Below, piece after piece: positions 1 to 8,663 of a stretch of 64,000 nt of DNA. This DNA is from Nematocida ironsii (taxonomy: Eukaryota > Microsporidia). The notes beneath the pieces are model-generated. The model was not told where the DNA came from and did not search any database. It saw nothing but the letters and a program-made list of their open reading frames with translations. The position numbers and the translations under genes are program-made. Location of the stretch: the NCBI GenBank assembly GCA_001642415.1, contig LTDK01000135.1, forward strand, positions 62,001 through 126,000. The letters run 5' to 3'. Within the stretch, counting starts at the first letter, position 1. Each line of letters starts with the position of its first letter.

Positions 1-111
1 CGTAAAAAATTTAAAAATTATATTTACGTTAATTTATTCAAATCCCTCTGATCCTCCATCGGGATAGAAATTGCCTAATATAACACAAACAGCCGTCTTT
101 GCGCCCTCCGC
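1..111. promoter_or_regulatory. AT-rich left-edge spacer
   Basis: Short non-coding stretch left of the coatomer gene's stop codon. It starts with an AAAAAATTT run (about positions 5-13), which resembles the start-proximal signal seen before many genes here. It could therefore belong to a minus-strand gene beginning just outside the window; this is inference. No coding sequence is visible. Confidence 0.3.
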
Positions 112-2760
112 TTACTCTGTCAAGGTCTTCACATGCCTTGAAATTAGCTGGCAAAGTGACTTGACCACCCGTGCATTGCTGCCGCGTATTCTGAATGTGG
201 CTGCTAATTCTTGTCCTTCTGTGGTAATGGCAGCATTTACGTAAATGCCTGTTCCCTGTGCAGTTCTTGTGTACATGTTCTTCACAAGTATATCTGGTCG
301 TTCAATCTCATCCTTATCTGATATAGTATCGCCTATCTTTGCCCTTGTCTCAACTACTGTGCCGTTGATAGCTTTGCTAACGGTCTTTATCACATGACTC
401 GGAGTGATTTTTGGAGTATTCAGCGTAATTGTATACAGATTCTCCCAAACAAGAGATGGCCATCTATCACGGAACTCCTCCCCATCTATTTTCTTTTTTT
501 CCAGCATATCAGCCAAGTTAAACTTAATCTCCTGCAAATTTTGTATAAAGTAGTTGTCCCTGCCTACTTTCCCAGCTGTAATTACTCCACCAATATACCC
601 AGTGTCTGACTCTTCCATAATTAAAGTGGCTTCTAGTGTGCACACCATGTGCGGTCTTAGCTTGTCCAGCCGGATAACGCTTGCCATTTTAATATTTGGA
701 CTAGAGACAATGTCAAACTCAACGCTCTCCAAGAGCATATCAGTCTGGTTTACAAGAAGAATATCCAATGTTATTTCCGCGCGAGACGTATTTATCTTGC
801 ACTCACAGTACAATGGATCAATTGCTGATGTGAGTTGGAAAATGTTTTTTAGCTTACTGAGTGACAGCGGAGTGCTTTTTTCAATGAATTTCTGTACAGT
901 GCTTAGTTCGCATGGCGAGGTTTGCTCAACAATTAGTGGAAAAACAGGCCGAACAAATACATCTTGCTTGCACAGCACGCCACCAGCAAACCGCCTATTG
1001 TTTTTCTGTTCTGCGCCCTTTGCATCATCACTCCCTGTTACTTGGCGAGACTTATCAAGAATATGGGTGTTTTCATTATTCTCCAGCAGACTCACTAGGC
1101 GAAGGAGTGCTACACGAGATGCCTCATCTATATTCTGGGTTTTATGCCCTACTGCATATGTTTTAAGCGCAGCTGTCATGACATCCGCAGTGAACTCCTT
1201 TCTTTTTTCCTCTTGCATGCCCGGCGCACGCTGTGCCATGTCCAGGAGGAAAATAGCAATGGGTACACCAGGGAATATTTTTGAAATGTCTAGTTTCTTT
1301 GTATCTTTAAGCCCCGGAAGAAGTCCTTTGTCATCTGATGCTAAAGCATAGAGCAGCTTAAGCACTGCCTCGTGCGCTTTTTCACCATCTGCATGGGCAG
1401 AAATAAGAGTAAACACCCTTCTAAGTATCTTTCCATACTTGATGCCCGGTAGTTTATCTATCACGAGTGTCAAAGTCTCCTCCTTGTTCTTTGGCAAAAT
1501 AGTAATGAACGAGTCAATAAAGTTTGCTGCCTCCAGTGCCAGTTCAGGAATTCCAACAGAAATCAATCCAGAAATCCTCTCTATTAGCTCTGGCGTGCAT
1601 ATTTTATACTTCATCATCAGCTCTTTTAGTGCCTGCATAAAAAATATCTTATCCTGTGCAGAAGATGAGTCCCTTAAATCTTTCTCCGGTGCATCTGTAA
1701 GGCCCTGGCACAGAAAAGCGAACAAGTCCTTTGCCTCTGCAATTGCCAGAACATCCAGTGTAAATTGGAATATCTCCTTTGCTAGTTCCATTTTAATCTT
1801 AGCTACTGCTGGAGTAATCATCTGCACTATTTTCATGCTCATGTTCTCAAATGTGTACTGCCCTCTTTTCAGCGCATCTCTGCACGCACGGATTATTTTA
1901 CTCTTTGATTCCACATCCAAGTACTCATTTGACATATCCAATAACTTATCCACTCCCATCTTTACCATCTCACTATTTCCATTCTTCACAAGAGCAACAG
2001 CGGCATGTACTTCTATCCCACGAGAGGACGCTCTTTTGAATATTTCAACAATCTGGTCTAAGTCACCCTCTCTCTCTGCGCTTTCTAAAAAGCACTCCTG
2101 TAAGCCCTCGTGCGCGCTTTCTTTCAACTTCTCATAAATATGCTTTGCATCTTCTTTATTTACCTGCTCTATGGTTTTATACCCCTCTGCCAGGCAGATT
2201 GAGTCTCTCTCTTTAAGAATCTGGTCAACCAGCATGGGAATAGTATCTGAAAATATCCCAGATAGCTCCTTACTACTAAGAAGATCCCGCAGTGCGATGT
2301 ACATTGCTGTTCTTACTATTGGATTTGAATAACTTAAATTCTCTATAAATGGAAGCTTTAAGATATCAAATATCGCAGCACTTCTAAACTTGCTAACAGT
2401 TCTGATTGCACGGGCTCTAATGTGCTCATTGGGGTGCGCTAGATGCCCCCGTATCATGTTGCATATCATAAGTATCTCATCCCGAATATTTCCCTCAGAG
2501 TCTTCTATCTTTATACTCTCCATATACAAATAGAACAGCATAATTAGTCTTTTACTCTTTGTACTGGGAATAGCCATTGTTAGTGTTAATAGAAGGTTTT
2601 CATGGTTTATTCCCATTGCGGTCTCCTTTACTATATGCCACAGCGCTTCAATTTTACTCTCATCTGTACCTCTGGTCAGAATTGCCTTTAAGTTGTCTTT
2701 GCTCTTTATTTTGTGTAAATCTCTCGAAACATAAAGTGTCCGAGCGCAGGTTGCTGACAT
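112..2760 (-). CDS. SEC26: Coatomer subunit beta (beta-COP)
   Basis: Beta-COP is part of the COPI coat that returns vesicles from Golgi to ER. The 882-aa protein keeps the N-terminal adaptin/HEAT solenoid, including the family's HPNE.IR.R motif about 110 residues in, and a C-terminal coatomer beta appendage-like region. Yeast and human proteins are about 950-970 aa, so this one is modestly shortened. The open frame continues 43 codons upstream to 2889, but that stretch is hydrophobic, unlike beta-COP, and overlaps the divergent gene at 2812. I therefore take the ATG at 2758-2760, where the next residues (SATCARTLY) begin the conserved part. The divergent spacer to the next gene is 51 bp. Assignment is by recognised family sequence. 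Confidence 0.88.
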   Translation of the reverse strand: MSATCARTLYVSRDLHKIKSKDNLKAILTRGTDESKIEALWHIVKETAMGINHENLLLTLTMAIPSTKSKRLIMLFYLYMESIKIEDSEGNIRDEILMICNMIRGHLAHPNEHIRARAIRTVSKFRSAAIFDILKLPFIENLSYSNPIVRTAMYIALRDLLSSKELSGIFSDTIPMLVDQILKERDSICLAEGYKTIEQVNKEDAKHIYEKLKESAHEGLQECFLESAEREGDLDQIVEIFKRASSRGIEVHAAVALVKNGNSEMVKMGVDKLLDMSNEYLDVESKSKIIRACRDALKRGQYTFENMSMKIVQMITPAVAKIKMELAKEIFQFTLDVLAIAEAKDLFAFLCQGLTDAPEKDLRDSSSAQDKIFFMQALKELMMKYKICTPELIERISGLISVGIPELALEAANFIDSFITILPKNKEETLTLVIDKLPGIKYGKILRRVFTLISAHADGEKAHEAVLKLLYALASDDKGLLPGLKDTKKLDISKIFPGVPIAIFLLDMAQRAPGMQEEKRKEFTADVMTAALKTYAVGHKTQNIDEASRVALLRLVSLLENNENTHILDKSRQVTGSDDAKGAEQKNNRRFAGGVLCKQDVFVRPVFPLIVEQTSPCELSTVQKFIEKSTPLSLSKLKNIFQLTSAIDPLYCECKINTSRAEITLDILLVNQTDMLLESVEFDIVSSPNIKMASVIRLDKLRPHMVCTLEATLIMEESDTGYIGGVITAGKVGRDNYFIQNLQEIKFNLADMLEKKKIDGEEFRDRWPSLVWENLYTITLNTPKITPSHVIKTVSKAINGTVVETRAKIGDTISDKDEIERPDILVKNMYTRTAQGTGIYVNAAITTEGQELAATFRIRGSNARVVKSLCQLISRHVKTLTE

Positions 2761-2794
2761 AATTTGTAAAAACAGAAGAATTATAAATATTTTG

Positions 2795-2804
2795 TATCCC
2801 GAAA
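2795..2804. promoter_or_regulatory. CCC-type signal between divergent genes
   Basis: TATCCCGAAA lies 8 bp before the ATG at 2812 and 34 bp from the coatomer start. It matches the CCC-like signals described near microsporidian start codons and is also a variant of the window's recurrent TATAACCCGAA motif. Function is inferred. Confidence 0.35.
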
Positions 2805-2811
2805 TAATTAA

Positions 2812-3489
2812 ATGACAAATACAAACAGACCCGCAGAAAACTGTTATTTTAAGAGAATTGGCGTAGAACTGAATGCGTACAGAAGACACCTGCTTGATAG
2901 AATAGAGATACAGAAGAGCACTAAAGGAGTCTCAAAAATAATAATAGATGGCGTTAGCCCACAGACAAAGCCATCAAGTATATATGCAGCTGCAGCTAAG
3001 TTTGATCTTTGTGAGCTATTAATAGATTCAAGTGAGAATCTGTCACGATGCGCACAATGGCAGATACATTCTGTTCAACTGGACATGACAGCAGATCGTG
3101 GGTATAAAAAAGGGCCTATTTCAAGCGTAATGCATGCAGGAATTTACTTTACAATAGACATGGCAGGGTACTCCTGTGCATCAACCAGAAGAATGTGGAT
3201 TTACAACGTAAGGAATCTCCTAAACCTTTGTTCAAAGAAAAATATTATTGTTGTGTTTAATGAAGAAAAGTATACAGAAGAGGAAGTTCTAGAAATATTT
3301 TTATTATTTAAAATAAAAAAGCGAGTAGCAGTTAAGTTTTTAAGCACAAATGTAGAAAATATGCTAATTACAGCAGCCATGAAGAAGTATGCGTACAAAG
3401 GAGCAATCATACCTATGGAAGAGAATGAATCATCCTTTAAAAGACTAGTGTACAGGGCCACTAAGCCATTAAAGAGCATAAAAAAGTAA
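2812..3489 (+). CDS. RPP1: Putative RNase P/MRP subunit p30
   Basis: Rpp30/Rpp1 is a TIM-barrel protein subunit of RNase P and RNase MRP, which process tRNA and rRNA precursors. The 225-aa protein shows the family's pattern in its C-terminal half: an AGYSCASTRRMWIYN segment matching the p30 'PAIRD..MRR..I.NA' region, then a KKNIIVVFNEE strand like the KNVIISS strand, then a helix and a SxN strand. The N-terminal barrel half is weakly conserved. The length fits the family (human about 268 aa). It diverges from the coatomer gene across 51 bp. The assignment rests on motif order, so an unrelated TIM-barrel protein remains possible. Confidence 0.6.
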   Translation: MTNTNRPAENCYFKRIGVELNAYRRHLLDRIEIQKSTKGVSKIIIDGVSPQTKPSSIYAAAAKFDLCELLIDSSENLSRCAQWQIHSVQLDMTADRGYKKGPISSVMHAGIYFTIDMAGYSCASTRRMWIYNVRNLLNLCSKKNIIVVFNEEKYTEEEVLEIFLLFKIKKRVAVKFLSTNVENMLITAAMKKYAYKGAIIPMEENESSFKRLVYRATKPLKSIKK

Positions 3490-3815
3490 ACTGTTCTCTT
3501 ATATACAGTTAAATATTTCAGTTATTACACGTCTAAAAATATTCAATTTTTATATTATTCGGGTTATAAATTAAATATACTTTACTGCTTATTGTAATAC
3601 ACTTAAATACTGCACATCTTAATTAAGAGTGTAAATATTATAGAATGTATAATATTCGGGTTATATCGGATTATATCGCAAATGTATTATAAAATATTTC
3701 CTGTGGTAATTTCGGGTTATATGCTAAGAAATATTATTCCATTATAATACCTGCACACGGCAATAACAACCAAAAATAATTTATCCTTTGCAATAAATAA
3801 TAAATTTTTATTTAA
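3490..3815 (+). promoter_or_regulatory. Tyrosinase upstream region with triplicated motif
   Basis: A 326-bp AT-rich spacer. It contains three exact copies of TTCGGGTTATA on the plus strand (3558-3568, 3655-3665, 3711-3721), about 260, 160 and 105 bp before the tyrosinase ATG. An AAATTTTTATTTAA signal (3802-3815) abuts the start. The triple array is the densest in the window and suggests regulated transcription of the downstream gene. Confidence 0.5.
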
Positions 3816-4736
3816 ATGAAAATGATCATCCTGTACATTTTAGCAACAGTTCATGGACTAATCCACACATCAATTCCATTCAATCCCAATCCATTCCCAA
3901 ACCCGTTTTCTAATGAAATAGAAGAAATAATTAAATATGAAATTAGAAATCCTCTTCTGACAATAGATGAGGAGTACCTTTACATCCCAAGAATCACTAA
4001 ACCCAGAGTAAGAAAAGAGTTCAGGGATTTAAGTCCTGAGGAGTGGACAGAGTATAAGCAAGCAGTTGAACTACTAAGACAGCACGGATATTTAGAACCG
4101 CTGGCGCGTGTTCATTACACAGTAAAAGAATATGCACACAATTCTCTTGAATTCCTTCCTTGGCACAGACTTTTTCTTCTTTACTTTGAATATCTTTTAC
4201 AATCACTGAGTAACAACCCAAACATGACCGTGCCGTACTGGGATTGGACAATTGATGCAGAAAACCCAAGTAACTCTCCAATGCTTAAAGAATTCTACTG
4301 GGGTATTTCCAGATGTTTTTTAGTGTATGAACCAACAACACACTGTCTGCTGCGTACACAGAACAAGAAAATAGATCCATTTTATAACTGGACTGAGCTG
4401 CAGTCTGTCATTAACAAGAAGAATAGCTTTTATGAATTCACGATTGAGCTAGAACTTATTCCACACGCGCTAGTTCACTTAAACATAGGGGGAAAGTATG
4501 GAGACATGTCATACATGCAAAGCACAAATGATCCTCTATTTTGGCACCACCACTCGTATGTAGAATATATCTGGGAGAAAAGAAATTCTTTATACAGAGG
4601 CACGCGCAGTGCTAAGGATAGACTATACCCAGAAGAAAGACTAGATGTGATCTTATACCCGTTCAATCTGACAGTAAGAGATTCAATCAATCTCGGATCA
4701 TACATTATCTACCAGCCAAAAATAAAAAGTGACTGA
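3816..4736 (+). CDS. Secreted copper tyrosinase
   Basis: A type-3 copper oxidase domain that would oxidise phenols (tyrosinase or catechol oxidase chemistry). The 306-aa protein starts with a hydrophobic signal-peptide-like segment (residues 1-18). CuA ligands are visible as H100, H108 and H117 within EFLPWHRLFLLYFE, followed by the family's VPYWDWT motif (about 139-145). CuB is H217 and H221 (PHALVH), then DPLFWHHH, where H245 or H246 is the third ligand. A GG.GDMSYMQSTNDP segment is also typical. All six copper ligands therefore appear present and the enzyme is probably active. It is roughly the size of a core tyrosinase domain, with no C-terminal lid domain. It likely acts in the secretory pathway, wall or host interface. 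Tyrosinase is not, to my knowledge, a standard microsporidian gene; horizontal acquisition is a possible explanation. Confidence 0.9.
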   Translation: MKMIILYILATVHGLIHTSIPFNPNPFPNPFSNEIEEIIKYEIRNPLLTIDEEYLYIPRITKPRVRKEFRDLSPEEWTEYKQAVELLRQHGYLEPLARVHYTVKEYAHNSLEFLPWHRLFLLYFEYLLQSLSNNPNMTVPYWDWTIDAENPSNSPMLKEFYWGISRCFLVYEPTTHCLLRTQNKKIDPFYNWTELQSVINKKNSFYEFTIELELIPHALVHLNIGGKYGDMSYMQSTNDPLFWHHHSYVEYIWEKRNSLYRGTRSAKDRLYPEERLDVILYPFNLTVRDSINLGSYIIYQPKIKSD

Positions 4737-4975
4737 TGCTAACCTAAAAATCCTCAGACATAGCAGGATAACAAATAGTACCTAGTAATCTTTTATATTA
4801 TAGCTGAATTTATGCAGTGTTTACTAACACAGCACTACACCCAGAAATAGAAATATTCAAATAGGAATATATCTAAAAGTGGACTTATACTAAAATAATA
4901 AATATATTCTAAATATAAATAAATCTTACCAGTAGAAATAAAATATAAAATTATTTTAAATATAACCTAGACAGC
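4737..4975. other. AT-rich spacer
   Basis: Non-coding, very AT-rich sequence between the tyrosinase stop and the tRNA gene. I see no ORF or clear signal other than runs of A/T. Confidence 0.4.
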
Positions 4976-4981
4976 AAAAAA
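4976..4981 (-). terminator. Pol III terminator of tRNA-Gly
   Basis: Six A residues on the plus strand read as TTTTTT directly after the tRNA 3' end on the minus strand, a standard RNA polymerase III stop. Confidence 0.7.
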
Positions 4982-4982
4982 G

Positions 4983-5053
4983 TGCGCTAACCGGGAATCG
5001 AACCCGGGTCTTAACCTTGGAAGGGTTGCGTTCTACCATTATACCATTAGCGC
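4983..5053 (-). tRNA. tRNA-Gly (anticodon TCC)
   Basis: Read on the minus strand, the acceptor GCGCTAA pairs with TTAGCGC followed by discriminator A. The anticodon loop CTTCCAA holds TCC, flanked by an AACCC/GGGTT-type stem. The T arm is CCGGG-TTCGATT-CCCGG. The 71-nt length suits eukaryotic glycine tRNA, and no intron is present. It is the only tRNA I found in the window. Confidence 0.95.
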
Positions 5054-5161
5054 GCACTACTTAATCACACACGCACGCTGTCTGGATACCCTTCTTTAAT
5101 AAAACAGCCGGGAATATGCCCGCCTTTTCGCCCTATAAGTACTAAAGTATTTTTGCACAGG

Positions 5162-5461
5162 ATGGCAAGAGTTCCCTTTGAAGAGAAGACAAATGAAGAA
5201 AGAGTGGAAGTGCCTATGGGTAAAAAGCAGACAAAGGATGAGAGAGAGTCTGTCTTAGACTATTTATTAATGATGAAAAAGCAGACACTTAATTACAACC
5301 TAAAATATGACTTAACCCTGTGTATGGAGATTCTTCAAGGGAAAGAGAACATAGAAGTAAAGGAATTAAAAGAAGCTGTAATTGACCTATCTGAGGAGAA
5401 TGAAAAGTTAGTTAAAGAGTGTGATAACTTACAAATGAAAATATTAAATAACACACAGTAA
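5162..5461 (+). CDS. Small coiled-coil protein, function unknown
   Basis: A 99-aa, highly charged protein with no family I recognise. The C-terminal half (about residues 60-95) has the heptad-like Leu/Ile spacing and E/K richness of a coiled coil. I chose the ATG at 5162; the frame opens at a TTG nine bases upstream, which is an unlikely eukaryotic start. A CCC-like signal (CGCCCTATAAG, about 5130-5140) lies upstream. A small complex subunit such as a Mediator or kinetochore component would look like this, but nothing supports a specific choice. Confidence 0.6.
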   Translation: MARVPFEEKTNEERVEVPMGKKQTKDERESVLDYLLMMKKQTLNYNLKYDLTLCMEILQGKENIEVKELKEAVIDLSEENEKLVKECDNLQMKILNNTQ

Positions 5462-5870
5462 AGTGTAAGCAATGCATAATAAATAAAGTATAATTAGATT
5501 TAATTTGAAATATCCCGAAACCACTTTATAGAAGAACCTTCACTTAATTAGCAATATACTCTGGATATATAAGTATTTGTAAAATATTCTGTATATAATT
5601 TTAGTCTAAATATGGGGATCCATTATAGAATTATTTATAGTATACATGGAAATAAATAATAAATAGAATATTATACTTAAAGCATAGTTATTATCTAAGT
5701 AATAGATAAGTACATAATAACACTAGATGTACAAATGTATGATTATTTGCAGATGAATACTTAGAAAATGTGCACAATTCGAAACATCCTCAGCGTATGT
5801 GAAACATAATGTATCCATGGACAGAGAGAACAACAAATAATCCTATATAATACATGCATACACTGCGAAC
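5462..5870. other. AT-rich spacer
   Basis: About 410 bp upstream of the RING gene, with no ORF of note. A TATCCCGAAA variant of the recurrent motif sits at 5511-5520. Otherwise only A/T-rich sequence. Confidence 0.4.
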
Positions 5871-6599
5871 ATGTCCATGCTATGGAAGTATCTATTTATT
5901 ATAGGGGTAATTACAAAGTGTGCTCTATCCTCTGTTACAATTACGCCCAGCACCGAGGAGTATGCAGTAGTGCCCATATCGTATATGGAAGAGAGTGAGA
6001 ATGGTTGTAAAATAGTTCCCATAAAGACTGATAGAAAATGGCTGGGAATGGTAAAGAAAGGAGGGTGTACACAAATCACAAAGTATAGCAATCTTAAAGA
6101 AATGGGCGCTTCTGGTATGCTTATCCTGGGAAGAGCAAGCCCCGATTATGCTTCTGCCGAGCAGTTTCATGTGATTCCTATAAATCCGATTATGTACGAA
6201 AGACTAACAGAACTATATAAAAAAGATGCAAAGTATCCCTCTGTGAAAATAACCAATGGTATAAGAACTTCTCTGCCAATTGTTCAGATACTTTATATTT
6301 TATTTTTGGTTCTGATGATTTTCGTATTTCCCAGTCTATTTGAGCGCTTAGACGAGCCACGGATTCGATTGGTCAAGCCAAAGGACCTATCAACGATTGC
6401 TTTGCAAAAGTACGAAGACATTCCAAAGAGCGACCGAAAGTATGAAGAGTGTCCAATATGCTTTGAAAAATTCACAGAGCCAGAATTTATTCGTACATTG
6501 CAGTGCCATCACTATTATCACTGCAATTGCATAGACCCGTGGCTATTAAGTAGAAGCTGCAGATGCCCTGTGTGTAATTACGAACTATCTTTTACATAA
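5871..6599 (+). CDS. PA-TM-RING E3 ubiquitin ligase (RNF13-like)
   Basis: Membrane-anchored ubiquitin ligase of the endomembrane system. The 242-aa protein has an N-terminal signal sequence (about 1-20), a lumenal protease-associated-like region (about 25-130), one transmembrane helix (about 136-156) and a cytosolic C-terminal RING-H2. The zinc ligands follow C194-x2-C197-x14-C212-x-H214-x2-H217-x2-C220-x11-C232-x2-C235, a complete RING-H2 set. This order matches PA-TM-RING proteins (RNF13, GRAIL, plant RMR), which ubiquitinate membrane or cargo proteins. It is much shorter than the animal members and ends six residues after the last ligand, lacking their Ser-rich tail. The PA assignment is from position and pattern; the TM and RING are clear. 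Confidence 0.8.
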   Translation: MSMLWKYLFIIGVITKCALSSVTITPSTEEYAVVPISYMEESENGCKIVPIKTDRKWLGMVKKGGCTQITKYSNLKEMGASGMLILGRASPDYASAEQFHVIPINPIMYERLTELYKKDAKYPSVKITNGIRTSLPIVQILYILFLVLMIFVFPSLFERLDEPRIRLVKPKDLSTIALQKYEDIPKSDRKYEECPICFEKFTEPEFIRTLQCHHYYHCNCIDPWLLSRSCRCPVCNYELSFT

Positions 6600-6678
6600 T
6601 CGATCAACCAGTGAAAAATATAAAATTTAAATTTCTTGATTAAATCGAAACAATTGATCACATTACAATCAGCAGAAG

Positions 6679-7047
6679 ATGATAAAGTATAAGAAAGGTG
6701 ATGATATAACTTGTGAGAATTGCAAGACAAATATAACTCCATTATGGAGAAGGAGTGAGACGGGTAACTACCTATGCAATGCATGTGGGCTGTACTTAAA
6801 AATACACAAGAAACACAGACCAGTTAAGTTCATGAGCAAAGAAATAAAGCACAGGCAGAGGCAGACTGTGCCTAGGCTGCTATCGGATGGAGGAACAGAA
6901 GGGTATGAAGTAGCATACAATGAAATTAATACGAATGGAGAAGAAAGAAAGGATATGTTCGAGGACTGTCTTGTAATAAATTATTCAGAGGAAGAAATAG
7001 AAGCACTCTCGGGGCTGGTTATGCTTATAGATATGGACAAATCATAG
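6679..7047 (+). CDS. GATA-type zinc finger protein
   Basis: Sequence-specific DNA-binding factor with one fungal-type GATA finger: C12-x2-C15-x17-C33-x2-C36, including TPLWRR and NACGLYLK, followed by a basic tail (IKHRQRQ). The 122-aa protein is very short, with an acidic C-terminal region that could be an activation segment. The gene's last 6 bp overlap the convergent gene's stop. Yeast relatives regulate nitrogen or iron genes, but the target here is unknown. Confidence 0.85.
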   Translation: MIKYKKGDDITCENCKTNITPLWRRSETGNYLCNACGLYLKIHKKHRPVKFMSKEIKHRQRQTVPRLLSDGGTEGYEVAYNEINTNGEERKDMFEDCLVINYSEEEIEALSGLVMLIDMDKS

Positions 7048-8094
7048 AAAAGAAACAAGTATTTCATTAAGTATCCCAGTATCTTGCGATATAAATACCC
7101 TATCTATATATGAAATGGCTTCTCCCCAGACTCTGCTTCTATTAAGTCGATGCAGGGATTGGTTGAGTAGTAAAATACTTCTGGGTGTGAAAACAATAAA
7201 TAGAGAATGCATGCAATATAAATTCAATACTTGCTCTTTTTCCGTGCATGCAATAGATGTACTGTACAATTTTCTGCCGAAATACGAGATAATTAGTGGA
7301 TTTACATAAAAGTCTAAAACTGGGAGTGCATGCCCCGTAAAAATAGATGAATATTTTACAGAGTACTCTTTCTTGCAAATTATATCTACTGTGCTGGGAG
7401 TGGAGTGGTTGTAAAATGCTGGGTAAGTATGGTCTGAAGTGAATTTATCTTCTGTCGGATTTTTTGGATCATATGTATAACTATTGCACTTGCTCAGCAG
7501 TGCGTCTTGAATATTTTTTGGTGAGTCTATTTTTACTGCAAGTATTTTCAGAATATGGCCAGAATCCATTCCTAAATACAGTTCATTCTCTATGCACTTT
7601 ATTTTTGTGCATACATCCCTCTCTGAAATCTTTACTATTGGCACTTTTTCTGTTTTATAATTATACAACACAGAGTCTTCTTCTACTGCAAAGGGGCCCT
7701 CTGCTGTATGGCAGTGCGGGAGGAATCTGTTCTGACTGTATTTTGTAAGTGATAAGTTTTCTATTTTGTAATAACCCTTGGATATAAATAAATATGCGGG
7801 CTGGTTTACTTCAGTAAAATATTCTGAAAATACTTGCCAGTTGGACTTGTGTATAGAACTGTCCACTAGAAGAGACTCTACAGAAATGGGCGTGCTCAGT
7901 TCTCCTGTTGGTATTCTGAACATAGCAAGAAGAGTCGATTCTTTATCAAGCCATGCGTATATATAACAATTTGTAGCTGTAAATAGAATACGACCGTGCA
8001 CTACTACAGAAATAACTTTGTCGTTATGATGGTACTCAGAAAGCTCAAGTACTTCATTTTCCTCAAATATTTCCATGCAAAAATAGTTTTTCAT
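7042..8094 (-). CDS. Unassigned 350-aa protein, possible beta-propeller
   Basis: I do not recognise this protein. Its sequence is rich in short hydrophobic strands separated by turns, with a GHALPVLDF segment around residue 255 and a repeated pattern of HG..LF.A or GHIL-type strands. That could be a degenerate WD40-like propeller (Ipi3-type proteins have such texture). No signal peptide or TM helix is obvious. The start is the ATG at 8092-8094; an alternative Met lies six codons in. Its stop codon overlaps the 3' end of the GATA gene by 6 bp. Confidence 0.6.
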   Translation of the reverse strand: MKNYFCMEIFEENEVLELSEYHHNDKVISVVVHGRILFTATNCYIYAWLDKESTLLAMFRIPTGELSTPISVESLLVDSSIHKSNWQVFSEYFTEVNQPAYLFISKGYYKIENLSLTKYSQNRFLPHCHTAEGPFAVEEDSVLYNYKTEKVPIVKISERDVCTKIKCIENELYLGMDSGHILKILAVKIDSPKNIQDALLSKCNSYTYDPKNPTEDKFTSDHTYPAFYNHSTPSTVDIICKKEYSVKYSSIFTGHALPVLDFYVNPLIISYFGRKLYSTSIACTEKEQVLNLYCMHSLFIVFTPRSILLLNQSLHRLNRSRVWGEAISYIDRVFISQDTGILNEILVSFL

Positions 8095-8663
8095 TTTTGA
8101 TTATTTCTGTCTTCTAGAATATTCCTTAAAATAACAGTCAGAAAATCATCTGTGTGTAAAAACAATTGTATTAAAAACCATTGGAGTGAACTGTTTATGC
8201 TTCATGATATTTGTATGTCTTGAAAATCCAGTGTATTTGGCTTTAATTTAATATGCCGTATCTATTAAACTGTAATTTTGGGAGTATTTTAAGGATAGTT
8301 TTGGCTAGTGTGTGGTTATTTCATAATTTTTCCAACTGAATATCCTAAATAGTCATGTATTATTTGTGCTTATTCTGTTATAAAAGCCTTTTTACTAAAA
8401 TTAAAAATGAATTAGTCCTTTATTATAGACTTGTATATCAATATGTTCTAGTGTGTTTTGTGCATTGAGCCACTTTAAACAGCTCATTCCTGGTTATAGT
8501 GTATAATATTCTGGCACTTATGTGTAGACTTGTACTTAACAAATATTATATTAGGATGGCCTATGCATTGCATTTAACTGGTGTTTTCCGCATGTTTTTT
8601 GGTCTTAGTGCACATGAATTATTTGTTTTGTATCTGTAAATAGAGGGTGTAGAATATTTTTTT
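8095..8663. other. T-rich spacer between divergent genes
   Basis: A 569-bp spacer feeding the unassigned minus-strand gene and the plus-strand Smc6 gene. No coding frame, tRNA or strong hairpin was found. Confidence 0.35.

Noticed and set aside
554..1351. 265-codon plus-strand frame opposite the coatomer gene
   Set aside because: It is the antisense shadow of a conserved gene; its residues are Ser/Thr-heavy, as expected for the complement, and match no family.
2761..2889. 43-residue N-terminal extension of the coatomer frame
   Set aside because: It is hydrophobic, unlike beta-COP, and overlaps the start of the divergent gene; the internal ATG fits better.
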